50,217 nt of DNA from Candidatus Rokuibacteriota bacterium (lineage in GTDB: Bacteria > Methylomirabilota > Methylomirabilia > Rokubacteriales > CSP1-6): positions 1 to 50,217 of the forward strand of contig JACPCW010000139.1 in assembly GCA_016184365.1 (NCBI GenBank). The letters are read 5' to 3'. Below the pieces are notes generated by a model that worked only from the letters and a program-made list of their open reading frames with translations, searched no databases and was not told where the DNA came from. Made by a program: the position numbers and the translations under genes. Positions 43,460 to 50,217 of this stretch are shown in pieces (the first letter of the stretch is position 1; each line of letters starts with the position of its first letter).

Positions 43460-44195
43460 GGTTCAGGCCGCCGTCGGCGACGATCACCTCGCCGGTGAGG
43501 TAGTCGGACGCGATCACCATCGCGACCACGTCGGCGATCTCTTCCGGCCGCGCGGACCGCCGCATCGGCGACCGCTCGCGCCACATCGCCTGCACCTCGG
43601 TCCAGTCCGCGGTCATCGGCGTGTCGACGAGCCCGGGCGCGACGGCGTTCACGCGAATCGCGGGCGCGAGCGCGATGGCCAGCAGGCGCGTCATGTGGTT
43701 GAGCGCCGCCTTGCTCGCCGCGTAGGGAATCGAGCCGCCCTTCGGACGGACGCCGGCATGCGAGCTGATGTTGACGATCGCCGCGGGACGGCCGTCGCCG
43801 GCCGCGCGGCGCAGCGCGGCTTCCGCTTCGGTGACGAGCACCCACGGCGCGACGACGTTGACGTCGTAGAGCGCGCGCCACACCGCCGGCGTCGCGGCGG
43901 CGAGATCGCGGTGCGGGATGACGCGCGTGACGGCGGCGTTGTTCACCAGCACGTCGAGGCGCCCGTGCCGCTCGAGCACCCGGTGCACGAGCCGCCGCGT
44001 GTCGTCCTCGCTCGCGAGATCGGCCTGGGTGTAGCTCGCGTCGCCGAGCGTCACGGCGAGCGTCCGGCCGGCGTCGACCGACGCCCGCGAGTGCAGCGCG
44101 ACGGTGAACCCATCCGCGGCGAGCCGGCGGGCGACGGCGGCGCCGATGCCCGACGTGGAGCCGGTGACGAGCGCGACGCGCCGGCGCGAAGTCAC
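43452..44195 (-). CDS. Short-chain dehydrogenase/reductase
   Basis: A 247-aa classical SDR: TGSTSGIG (11-18), NNAA (85-88), catalytic S144/S145, Y158 and K162 (PYAASKAALN), end LTGEVIVADGGLNLT. Arg/Ser after beta2 (HSRASVD) favours NADP(H). GTG start at 44195, 5 bp after the amidohydrolase stop, so both are in one operon. Confidence 0.88.
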   Translation of the reverse strand: MTSRRRVALVTGSTSGIGAAVARRLAADGFTVALHSRASVDAGRTLAVTLGDASYTQADLASEDDTRRLVHRVLERHGRLDVLVNNAAVTRVIPHRDLAAATPAVWRALYDVNVVAPWVLVTEAEAALRRAAGDGRPAAIVNISSHAGVRPKGGSIPYAASKAALNHMTRLLAIALAPAIRVNAVAPGLVDTPMTADWTEVQAMWRERSPMRRSARPEEIADVVAMVIASDYLTGEVIVADGGLNLT

Positions 44196-44200
44196 CGGCC

Positions 44201-45244
44201 CTACGCTGTGATCCCCAGGAGCTTCATCGCCGTCCCGCCGAGCATCGCGACGCGCTCGTCGTCGCTGAGACCCGGCGTGCCGAGGATGTGATCCACCGAC
44301 GTCTTCGTCCAGGGGAACGGGTAGTCGGTGCCCATCACGATCTGGCTCGCGCCGGTCTCCGCCGCCAGGTGCCGCAGCGCTTCGGGCGTGAAGACGATCG
44401 AGTCGTAATAGAGCTGGCGCAGATACTCGGTCGGCTTCTTCTTGAGCTGCTTCGTCAGCCGGTGCGGAAACGTCTGGCCGACCGCGTCGGAGCGCGCGCC
44501 GTACGACGGCAGGTAGCCGCCGCCGTGCGCGGCGCAGATCTTCAGCCCCGGAAACCGGTCGAGGGTCCCTTCGAAGATCAGGTGCGACAGCGCGATCGTC
44601 GTCTCGAGCGGATTGCCGATCGTGTTCGTGAGCACGCCGTTGCCGCCGAGCCGGCTCGTGCGCTCGAGCTCCGCCGTGCCCTGCGGATGAATGAACACGA
44701 GGACGCCGAGCTGTTCGGCCTTCGCCCAGAACGGATGGAACTTCGGATCGGAGAGCTCTTCGCCGTTGACGCTGCCGCCGAGCCCCGCGCCCCGCAGGCC
44801 GTACTTCTTCACGCCCTGCTCGAGCTGCTCGACGGCGAGATCGGGATGCTGGAGCGCCACCGACGCGAACGCGACGAACCGGTCGGGCTGCGCCGCGCAG
44901 ATCTCGGCGAGCTTCTCGTTCTGGATGCCGATCAGCTGGCGCGCGACGTCCCGGTCGGCGCCGTACCAGTACGGATTGATGCTGAGCGCCTCGACGTCGA
45001 TGCCCTGCTCGTCCATCGCGCGGAGGCGATCGCCCATGGTCGACTGCAGCAGGGCGGGCGTCTCGAGCGCTCGGCCGGCGAGCGCCATGGCTTCCGGCAC
45101 GGCGCAGTGCGCGTGCACGTCCACGGTCTTGATGCGCCGGCCGTTCACCACGACTTCGCGGCGGCGGGCCTGGGGTTTCGTGGCATCGGCCGTGGTGGCG
45201 CAATCGACGAACTGGACGCCGGACGTCGCAGCGGTGGCAGTCAT
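44201..45244 (-). CDS. Amidohydrolase family protein (ACMSD-like)
   Basis: A 347-aa TIM-barrel metal enzyme of the amidohydrolase_2/ACMSD group, which includes zinc-dependent decarboxylases and hydratases of aromatic ring-cleavage products. Metal residues are in VDVHAHCAVPE (HxH), FIHPQG, CAAHGGGYLPSY and GTDYPFPW. The first ~35 residues are a variable extension. GGAGG precedes the ATG at 45244. Coupled with an SDR, it may work in aromatic acid degradation; the exact substrate is not known. Confidence 0.88.
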   Translation of the reverse strand: MTATAATSGVQFVDCATTADATKPQARRREVVVNGRRIKTVDVHAHCAVPEAMALAGRALETPALLQSTMGDRLRAMDEQGIDVEALSINPYWYGADRDVARQLIGIQNEKLAEICAAQPDRFVAFASVALQHPDLAVEQLEQGVKKYGLRGAGLGGSVNGEELSDPKFHPFWAKAEQLGVLVFIHPQGTAELERTSRLGGNGVLTNTIGNPLETTIALSHLIFEGTLDRFPGLKICAAHGGGYLPSYGARSDAVGQTFPHRLTKQLKKKPTEYLRQLYYDSIVFTPEALRHLAAETGASQIVMGTDYPFPWTKTSVDHILGTPGLSDDERVAMLGGTAMKLLGITA

Positions 45245-45323
45245 AATGTCCCTCCGTGCTGAGAGCGCGCGCATTATCACACGCCCGGTGACGGGCCGGC
45301 GGCCACGGGGGAGGACGCGAGCG

Positions 45324-45713
45324 ATGGCAAGAGCGGTCAGTGTGTGGTCGGTGGCGGGCATGAAAGCGGAGGCGGTGGTGGGGCCGCATCGAGCGGTGTT
45401 CGACGCGCCCGCGGAAGCCGGCGGCGGTGACGCGGGGCCGTCACCGGTGGAGATGCTGCTCGGCGCGCTCGGCGCCTGAACGCTGTCGAACGTTCGGCGG
45501 TTCGCCGAACGGCAGTCGTGGGCGCTCGAGCGCCTGGACGCGCGCCTCGCAGCGACCGAAGCACAGGGACGCATCACGGCCGTCGACGCCGACGTGATCG
45601 TCGGCGGCGCGTTCGACGACGCGCAGCTCGCGAAGCTGCGCGAGGCGGCCGAGACCTGTCGGATCAGCCGCGCACTCAACGTGCCGGTGACGGCGCGGAT
45701 CACCGTCGCCTGA
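45324..45713 (+). CDS. OsmC-like protein, probable selenoprotein (in-frame TGA = Sec52)
   Basis: A 129-aa OsmC/Ohr-fold protein when TGA 45477-45479 is read through. Before it the frame gives GPSPVEMLLGALGA, after it TLSNVRRFAERQSWAL; in OsmC proteins this join is ...LGAC..., so TGA replaces the peroxidatic Cys codon exactly. The second conserved Cys is C112 (AETCRIS). OsmC/Ohr proteins reduce organic hydroperoxides with these two residues. A hairpin 11 nt after the TGA fits a bacterial SECIS. Homology continues without a gap to the TGA at 45711. GGGGAGG precedes ATG 45324. OsmC-like selenoproteins are a known class. The alternative is a nonsense mutation (TGC to TGA). Confidence 0.85.
45480..45515 (+). 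promoter_or_regulatory. Putative bacterial SECIS element
   Basis: Stem CGTTCGGCG (45491-45499) and CGCCGAACG (45503-45511), nine perfect pairs, with apical loop GTT (G first). CTG (45483-45485) can also pair with CAG (45513-45515) below a small internal loop. The loop is 20 nt after the TGA, inside the 16-37 nt range of the bacterial SECIS model. It lies within the coding sequence, as bacterial SECIS elements must. Confidence 0.75.
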
Positions 45714-45715
45714 CG

Positions 45716-46069
45716 CTACGGGCCGCGCCAGATCGCGAGGCCCATGCTGATCGCGCAAACCGCGAGACCCACGACGGTGATGACGAAGCCGACCGCGCCG
45801 GCGTAGAACCACGGCATCACCGACCGGAGGTCCCCGGGCCGGAGCCGCGCGTGCAGCGGCACGGGACGCAGCCACCATCGCGGCGGCAGTGGTCCCGATC
45901 CGAGGAGTGCGCGGCCGAGGGCGACGTGATACCAGACGCCGGTCGACATGCCGAGCACGAGCCCGGCCGCCGTCGTCGCCAGACCCGCGATCAGCAGCGA
46001 CGGCCACGGCACCGCGGCCACCATCACGACGACGATCACGAGGGCGGCGACGATCGTCAGCTCGAGCAC
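45716..46069 (-). CDS. Three-helix membrane protein, function unknown
   Basis: A 117-aa hydrophobic protein with helices at about 3-20, 25-45 and 88-112. A short loop WWLRPVPLHARLRPGDLRSV separates the second and third helices. No recognised domain. Two bp separate its end from that of the convergent OsmC-like gene. Confidence 0.65.
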   Translation of the reverse strand: MLELTIVAALVIVVVMVAAVPWPSLLIAGLATTAAGLVLGMSTGVWYHVALGRALLGSGPLPPRWWLRPVPLHARLRPGDLRSVMPWFYAGAVGFVITVVGLAVCAISMGLAIWRGP

Positions 46070-46224
46070 CTGTCGATCCTACATCGTCGTTATGATGCGA
46101 CCAGCCGGCGCCAGGCGTGTTACCGGCCCGTCACCGACGACGGCCTGCCGCTCAATCGGTCCGGTTCCCGGCCTCGCCGGCGCGTATGTCGCCACGGGGC
46201 GATTACCGCGCGCGCGCAAGAGGT

Positions 46225-46300
46225 GATTCGAGGAGCGCCACGGGTGTCCCGGGGCGCTCCGAGCGTTGGGGGTCTGGGGGCCATTTCGGGGCTCCCAGTT
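46225..46300 (+). repeat. Two-hairpin dispersed repeat, copy A
   Basis: GATTCGAGGAGCGCCACGGG, then GTCCCGGGGCGCTCCGAGCG, then a G-rich stem CTGGGGGCC...GGGGCTCCCAG. Stem GAGCGCC/GGCGCTC matches that of copy B (5536-5613) exactly. It ends 19 bp before the ATG of the LLM oxidoreductase gene and so would lie in its leader. Nothing else is seen in 46070-46319. Confidence 0.75.
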
Positions 46301-46319
46301 ATACGGTATCGTCCCCGGC

Positions 46320-47384
46320 ATGCGATTCGGCCTCTTCTTCCAGGTCCCGGAGTCCGACGGCCACACGCACGCCGAGCGCTACGCCGAGATGTTCGAGCTG
46401 ATCGCGCTCGCCGATGCGCTCGGCTTCGACGTGGCGTGGCTGGCGGAGCTGCATTTCGGCGGCGCGTTCTCGTTGCTCTCGAATCCGCTGATGACCGTGC
46501 CCGTCATCGCGCAGCGCACGAAGCGGATTCGCATCGGCACGGCGGTCACGCTCCTGCCGCTGCACCATCCGCTGAGCTGTGCGGAACAGGCGGCGACAGC
46601 CGATCTGCTGTCGGGCGGACGGCTCGAGTTCGGCGTCGGCCGCGGGTCGATCCCCACGCAGTTCCACGGCTTTGGCGTGCCGACCTCGGAGAACCGCGCG
46701 CGCTTCGACGAGGCGCTCGACATCATTCGCCTCGCATGGACGCAGGACCGGTTCAGTTATCGGGGACGGTTCTACGAGGTCGAGGACCTGGAAGTCGTGC
46801 CGAAGCCGGTGCAGCGGCCGCATCCGCCGGTCCGGGTCGGCGTGCACACGCCGGAGAGCTTTGCGCACATCGGCGACCTCGGCCTGCCGATCTATTCGGG
46901 CACGACCACGACGCCGCTGCCGCAGCTGCGCGAGTGCATGGCGCTCTATCGCGCGCATCTCGCGACGGGCGGCCACGCGTGGGGCGCCGACCAGATGGCG
47001 CTCATGTTTCCGTTGCACGTGGGACCGACGGGCGCCGCGGCGCGCGCCGCCATCCGCCCGGGCGTCCACAAGTACTACCGGAATCTCCAGACGATCTTCT
47101 CGCGGCTGCCGGACTCCTACGGCGAGCACCTGCCGCGGCTGCGCGCGATCGAGGAGAACGTCGCGAACCTGCCGTTCGACAAGTTCTGCCGCGACCACGC
47201 GATGTTCGGTGACGCGTCGGAGATCGTCGACCGGCTGCAGGCCGCGCGCGAGGAGTTCGGGCTCTCGCAGGTCATCTGCTGGTTCGATCAGGGCTCGATG
47301 CTGCCCCGGGACGAGATGGAGGGCACGATGCGGCGCTTCGCGGAGCAGGTCATGCCGAAGCTCGGGACGGGAGGACGACCATGA
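46320..47384 (+). CDS. LLM class flavin-dependent oxidoreductase
   Basis: A 354-aa luciferase-like monooxygenase (TIM barrel) using FMNH2 or F420H2. Family segments are FGLFFQVPESD, DVAWLAELHFGGAFSLLSNP, RIRIGTAVTLLPLHHPL, ADLLSGGRLEFGVGRGS and YRGRFYEVEDLEVVPKPVQ. Its stop overlaps the ATG of the PhyH dioxygenase gene (ATGA), so two different oxygenases are made together, suggesting sequential oxidation of one compound. Confidence 0.9.
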   Translation: MRFGLFFQVPESDGHTHAERYAEMFELIALADALGFDVAWLAELHFGGAFSLLSNPLMTVPVIAQRTKRIRIGTAVTLLPLHHPLSCAEQAATADLLSGGRLEFGVGRGSIPTQFHGFGVPTSENRARFDEALDIIRLAWTQDRFSYRGRFYEVEDLEVVPKPVQRPHPPVRVGVHTPESFAHIGDLGLPIYSGTTTTPLPQLRECMALYRAHLATGGHAWGADQMALMFPLHVGPTGAAARAAIRPGVHKYYRNLQTIFSRLPDSYGEHLPRLRAIEENVANLPFDKFCRDHAMFGDASEIVDRLQAAREEFGLSQVICWFDQGSMLPRDEMEGTMRRFAEQVMPKLGTGGRP

Positions 47385-48292
47385 CGCCTGAGGACGTGCT
47401 GGCGCATCCGGCGCGCGTGCTGACGCAGACACAGCGCGAGGACTACTTCGAGAACGGCTACGTGACCGTCGAAGGCGCCGTCTCCCGCGCGTGGCTCGAC
47501 CGGCTCCATGCCGTCACCGCGGAGATGGTCGAGAAGGGCCGCGCGCTGACGGAGTCGAACGATGTCTTCATCCTGGAGGACGGGCACCGCGCCGACGACC
47601 CGCGGCTCCGGCGCGTGACGAATCCCGTGTCACACCATCCCGTCTACTGGGAGTTCGCGTCCGAGTCGCTCATGGCCGACGCGGCCGCGGACGTCGTCGG
47701 GCCGGACGTGAAGTTCTATCACTCGAAGCTCAACTTCAAATGGGCGCGGGGCGGGCAGGACTTCAAGTGGCACCAGGACATCCAGGCCTGGCCGCACACC
47801 AACTACAGCCCGGTCACCATCGGCCTCTACATGGACGACTGCGACATGCCGCAGGGCCCGCTCATCGTCGCCAAGGGCAGCCACAACGGCCCGCTCCACA
47901 GCATGTACGACGACAGCGGACGCTGGGTGCTCAACATCCCGGCGGACAGGCTGCCGCCGCGTGAGACGTGGGACTACCTGACCGGGCCGGCGGGCACGCT
48001 CGTGCTGCTGAACTGTCGGACCGTGCACGGCTCGCTCCGCAACGAATCGGACCGGGGCCGGCCGTTCCTGCTCAACGTGTACTCGTCGGCCGATGCGTTC
48101 GCGTATCGGCCGAATCCGCTGCCGAACCCGTACGAAGGCGCGATCGTGCGCGGCCGGCCGGCACGGTGGGCCCATCACGATCCGCGCCCGTGCGAGATTC
48201 CGCCGGACTGGTCGAGCGGCTACGTCGGTCCGTGGGCGCACCAGAAGCAGGCGATCGCCGGCGCGACGGCGTCGCGCGGCCCGTCGATGTGA
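47381..48292 (+). CDS. Phytanoyl-CoA dioxygenase (PhyH) family protein
   Basis: A 303-aa non-heme Fe(II)/2OG dioxygenase. Iron ligands H131-x-D133 (FKWHQDIQAW) and H216 (RTVHGSLRN), with R227 (DRGRPFLLN) for 2-oxoglutarate. Length and motifs match PhyH-like proteins that hydroxylate small molecules or acyl chains. Coupled to the LLM oxidoreductase by ATGA overlap. Confidence 0.9.
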   Translation: MTPEDVLAHPARVLTQTQREDYFENGYVTVEGAVSRAWLDRLHAVTAEMVEKGRALTESNDVFILEDGHRADDPRLRRVTNPVSHHPVYWEFASESLMADAAADVVGPDVKFYHSKLNFKWARGGQDFKWHQDIQAWPHTNYSPVTIGLYMDDCDMPQGPLIVAKGSHNGPLHSMYDDSGRWVLNIPADRLPPRETWDYLTGPAGTLVLLNCRTVHGSLRNESDRGRPFLLNVYSSADAFAYRPNPLPNPYEGAIVRGRPARWAHHDPRPCEIPPDWSSGYVGPWAHQKQAIAGATASRGPSM

Positions 48293-48295
48293 CGG

Positions 48296-48904
48296 TCAGA
48301 CGAGACCGGTCGGCGTCGTGGAGCGCAGCCCGTCGAGGTGCGCGCAGCAGTGCAGGAGCTCGACACGCCACGGCGCCTGGCCGTCGATGATGGTGAGCGA
48401 CGCGTTCTCCCAGCGCTCCGGCACCACGTGGCCATCCGGCAGCGTCAGGTGTCGTGACGCGAGCGAGCGGCACACGAGGCCGTGCGTGACGACGGCGAGA
48501 TGGCCGTCGGTCGACGCCGCCACGTCCTGCACGCGCGCCCAGGCGCGATCGACCCGGGCGTGGAACGCGTCCCAGGTCTCGCCGTTCGGCGGCGCGTAAC
48601 CCTCGGCGAACGGGTCGACCGTGAGCTCGGCGTAGGGCGTGCCGCGCAGGTCACCGAAGTTCCGCTCGTGCAGTAACGATTCGTACCGGACGCGCAGCCC
48701 CGTCGAGCGCGACAGGTGCTCGGCGGTCATCGCCGCGCGGGCGAGGTCGCTGGTGAGAATGACGCGGATCCCGACGCGCGCGAGGCGCTCGGCGAGCCGC
48801 TCGGCCTGCACGTGCCCGCGGTCGGTGAGCGGAATGTCAGGCCGCTGGAGGATGCGCGCGGCGTTGCCGGCGGTTTCGGCGTGGCGGATCAGGAAGATCG
48901 ACAC
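48296..48904 (-). CDS. Histidine phosphatase family protein
   Basis: A 202-aa phosphoglycerate-mutase-like phosphatase. LIRHAET contains the phospho-accepting H8; R57-type residue in TSDLARAAMTAEHL, acid HERNFGDLRG and second His in VVTHGLVCRSL complete the active site. Members act on sugar phosphates, alpha-ribazole phosphate or phosphoproteins; the substrate here is not clear. It lies 17 bp after the dioxygenase gene on the same strand. Confidence 0.88.
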   Translation of the reverse strand: MSIFLIRHAETAGNAARILQRPDIPLTDRGHVQAERLAERLARVGIRVILTSDLARAAMTAEHLSRSTGLRVRYESLLHERNFGDLRGTPYAELTVDPFAEGYAPPNGETWDAFHARVDRAWARVQDVAASTDGHLAVVTHGLVCRSLASRHLTLPDGHVVPERWENASLTIIDGQAPWRVELLHCCAHLDGLRSTTPTGLV

Positions 48905-48921
48905 GAGCCGATTCTACGGTG

Positions 48922-49917
48922 TCAGCGCGCGGCCGGCGCAAGCCCGGCGAGGTATTTCCGCAGCCGGTGCTCGCTCGACGAGATGGGCGGGTACTTCGGC
49001 GGGTCGTCCGGCCCCGTGCAGGTCGGCAGGCACTCGATCACCGCGTCGTAGTTCGGCTGGTGGAAGAAGGCGAACGACACCCGACGGTTGCCGGCCGAGA
49101 CGTCCCGTGCCGGATTCACCACGCGGTGCATCGTCGAGCGCCAGTGATCGTTGGTCCAGCGCTGCATGAGATCGCCGAGGTTGCACACGAACGCGCCCGG
49201 CGGTGCCTCGACGTCGACCCATTCGTCGAGCCGGTTGCGCACCTGCAGCCCGCCCGGCACGTTTTCCGGCAGCAGCACGGTCAGCGCGCCGTAGTCGGTG
49301 TGGGCGCCGGCGCGGAGCTGGCCCGGCCGTGGCGGCGTCGTCTGCTCCGGATAGTGATTCGCTCGCAGCGGCGTCACGTGCTTGTCGATCGACGGCCAGA
49401 AGTGATCCTCGGGCAGGCGGAGCGCCATCGCGAGCATGCGCATGAGCTCGAGGGTCACGTGCTCGAGCGCCCGGTAGTACGCGGTCCAGACCGGGCCGAA
49501 CCGCGGCGGCTGCCCGGGCCAGAGGTTCGGCGCGAAGCTCGGGTGCGCCGCGGGCCCCCGAAAGTCGTCCGTGTCCGGCACGTCGACCCGGCCGATCGCG
49601 AACACTTCCTTGAGATCCGCGGTGCTCTGGTCGCCGCGGCTGTACGACAGGTTCTCGTCGCCGACGGCGAGATAGCCGCGGCTCTGGTCGGGCTGCGGCT
49701 GGCGCACGCGCCGTTTCTCGTCCATCGGCAGGTCGAAGAACGCCTTCGTGACGTCGATCATCTCGGCGACGAGATCGGCCGGGACGCCGTGGTTCACGAT
49801 CGTGAAGAAGCCGATCTCGCGGCAGGCGCGCGCGATCTGGCCGGCGACGGCCGATTTTCCGGCCGGCGTGCCCGCCAGAAACGGTCCGATGTCGACGACG
49901 GGGACCTCGGTCAGCAC
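48922..49917 (-). CDS. Isopenicillin N synthase family 2OG/Fe(II) dioxygenase
   Basis: A 331-aa dioxygenase. N-terminal DIOX_N region VPVVDIGPFL and IGFFTIVNHGVP lead to the catalytic barrel with H206-x-D208 (AGAHTDYGALT), H264 (STMHRVVNP) and R279-x-S281 (RRVSFAFF), which binds 2-oxoglutarate. All catalytic residues are present, in contrast to the truncated relative at 6225-6365. Substrate unknown; many environmental bacteria have several paralogues. Confidence 0.9.
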   Translation of the reverse strand: MLTEVPVVDIGPFLAGTPAGKSAVAGQIARACREIGFFTIVNHGVPADLVAEMIDVTKAFFDLPMDEKRRVRQPQPDQSRGYLAVGDENLSYSRGDQSTADLKEVFAIGRVDVPDTDDFRGPAAHPSFAPNLWPGQPPRFGPVWTAYYRALEHVTLELMRMLAMALRLPEDHFWPSIDKHVTPLRANHYPEQTTPPRPGQLRAGAHTDYGALTVLLPENVPGGLQVRNRLDEWVDVEAPPGAFVCNLGDLMQRWTNDHWRSTMHRVVNPARDVSAGNRRVSFAFFHQPNYDAVIECLPTCTGPDDPPKYPPISSSEHRLRKYLAGLAPAAR

Positions 49918-49966
49918 CGGATGATCTTACCGCCCATCGCGTACACTACCGCCGGGAGGGACGGAC

Positions 49967-50217
49967 ATGGACCGCCTGCTCTGGCCGCTCGCCTTCGTCG
50001 CCGCGTTCGGCGCCGGTCTGACGACCGGCGCTTTGCTTTGGAAGGGGCAGTCGGCGGTGCAGGAGGCCACCCGCGCGGAAACGACCCACCGCCTCGAGCA
50101 GCAGGTCAGCACGCTGCAGGCGCGGGTGCACGCGTACGAGGGCGTCGCCGCGGCGCGCCCGTCCGCGCCGCCCTCCGGTGCGAGCGCGTCGTCGACGAGC
50201 CGCTTCTTCGCCGCGGC
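49967..50217 (+). CDS. Membrane-anchored coiled-coil protein (3' end outside window)
   Basis: Partial gene, 83 codons visible. GGGAGG precedes the ATG. A signal-anchor helix (about 4-25, WPLAFVAAFGAGLTTGALLW) is followed by a heptad-like EATRAETTHRLEQQVSTLQA coiled coil and a low-complexity Pro/Ala/Ser stretch. Function cannot be assigned from this fragment. Confidence 0.65.
   Translation, partial: MDRLLWPLAFVAAFGAGLTTGALLWKGQSAVQEATRAETTHRLEQQVSTLQARVHAYEGVAAARPSAPPSGASASSTSRFFAA

Overview
The window is about 50 kb of very GC-rich bacterial chromosome with tightly packed genes, many ATGA, GTGA or TGATG stop/start overlaps, and GGAGG-type ribosome sites. A predicted outer-membrane beta-barrel, a predicted lipoprotein and a lipoylated dehydrogenase complex point to a Gram-negative aerobe or facultative anaerobe. 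The gene mix (CaiB/BaiF CoA-transferases, acyl-CoA dehydrogenase, several Fe(II) dioxygenases, F420/FMN-type monooxygenase, CoxL-like hydroxylase, B-type heme-copper enzyme) resembles uncultured soil lineages such as Rokubacteria/Methylomirabilota. That placement is an inference; no rRNA or tRNA gene is visible.

Layout. 1-313: three ~50-bp intergenic repeats in alternating orientation. 314-5525: acyl-CoA dehydrogenase and molybdopterin oxidoreductase (-), divergent from a PilB/GspE ATPase. 5.6-10.8 kb: a minus-strand run with a stand-alone receiver protein, a MetX-like hydrolase coupled to a truncated dioxygenase stub, a methyltransferase, a zinc-ribbon membrane protein, an alpha/beta hydrolase and a beta-barrel. 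11-13 kb: nitrobindin-like protein, E1 alpha, FKBP. 13-18.4 kb: a catabolic block with two divergent CoA-transferases, an HMG-CoA-lyase-like enzyme and a TauD dioxygenase. 18.4-23.7 kb: DUF4410 lipoprotein with DHA2 exporter, a redoxin remnant, and DinB-SDR-amidase. 24-28.4 kb: YaiI-like, a frameshifted glycogen branching enzyme, a HmuY-like protein and a VapBC-type module. 28.4-37.4 kb: E1 beta and E2 flank a six-gene minus-strand respiratory operon (small subunit, CuA subunit II, subunit I, SCO, cytochrome b/ferredoxin/MvhD fusion, heme O synthase). 37.4-50.2 kb: orphan CoxL-like subunit, MFS carrier, asparaginase-like protein, SDR, amidohydrolase, an OsmC-like gene with in-frame TGA, LLM oxidoreductase with PhyH dioxygenase, histidine phosphatase, isopenicillin-N-synthase-like dioxygenase and a partial gene at the right edge.

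Most notable points. (1) The OsmC-like gene has TGA exactly at the peroxidatic cysteine codon, followed 11 nt later by a perfect 9-bp hairpin with a GTT loop, which fits a bacterial SECIS: a likely selenoprotein. (2) The heme-copper subunit I keeps all six histidines but has Gln at the position of the cross-linked Tyr, while its partner keeps a full CuA site; this suggests a B-family NO reductase or an unusual oxidase. (3) Its operon encodes a cytochrome b fused to a two-cluster ferredoxin and an MvhD-like domain, with no Rieske protein: possibly an unusual route between the quinone pool and the terminal enzyme. (4) A two-hairpin repeat family occurs at three sites, once as a perfect 51-bp duplication translated into the N-terminus of that cytochrome b fusion. 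(5) E1 alpha, E1 beta and a double-PSBD E2 are scattered over 25 kb instead of forming one operon.
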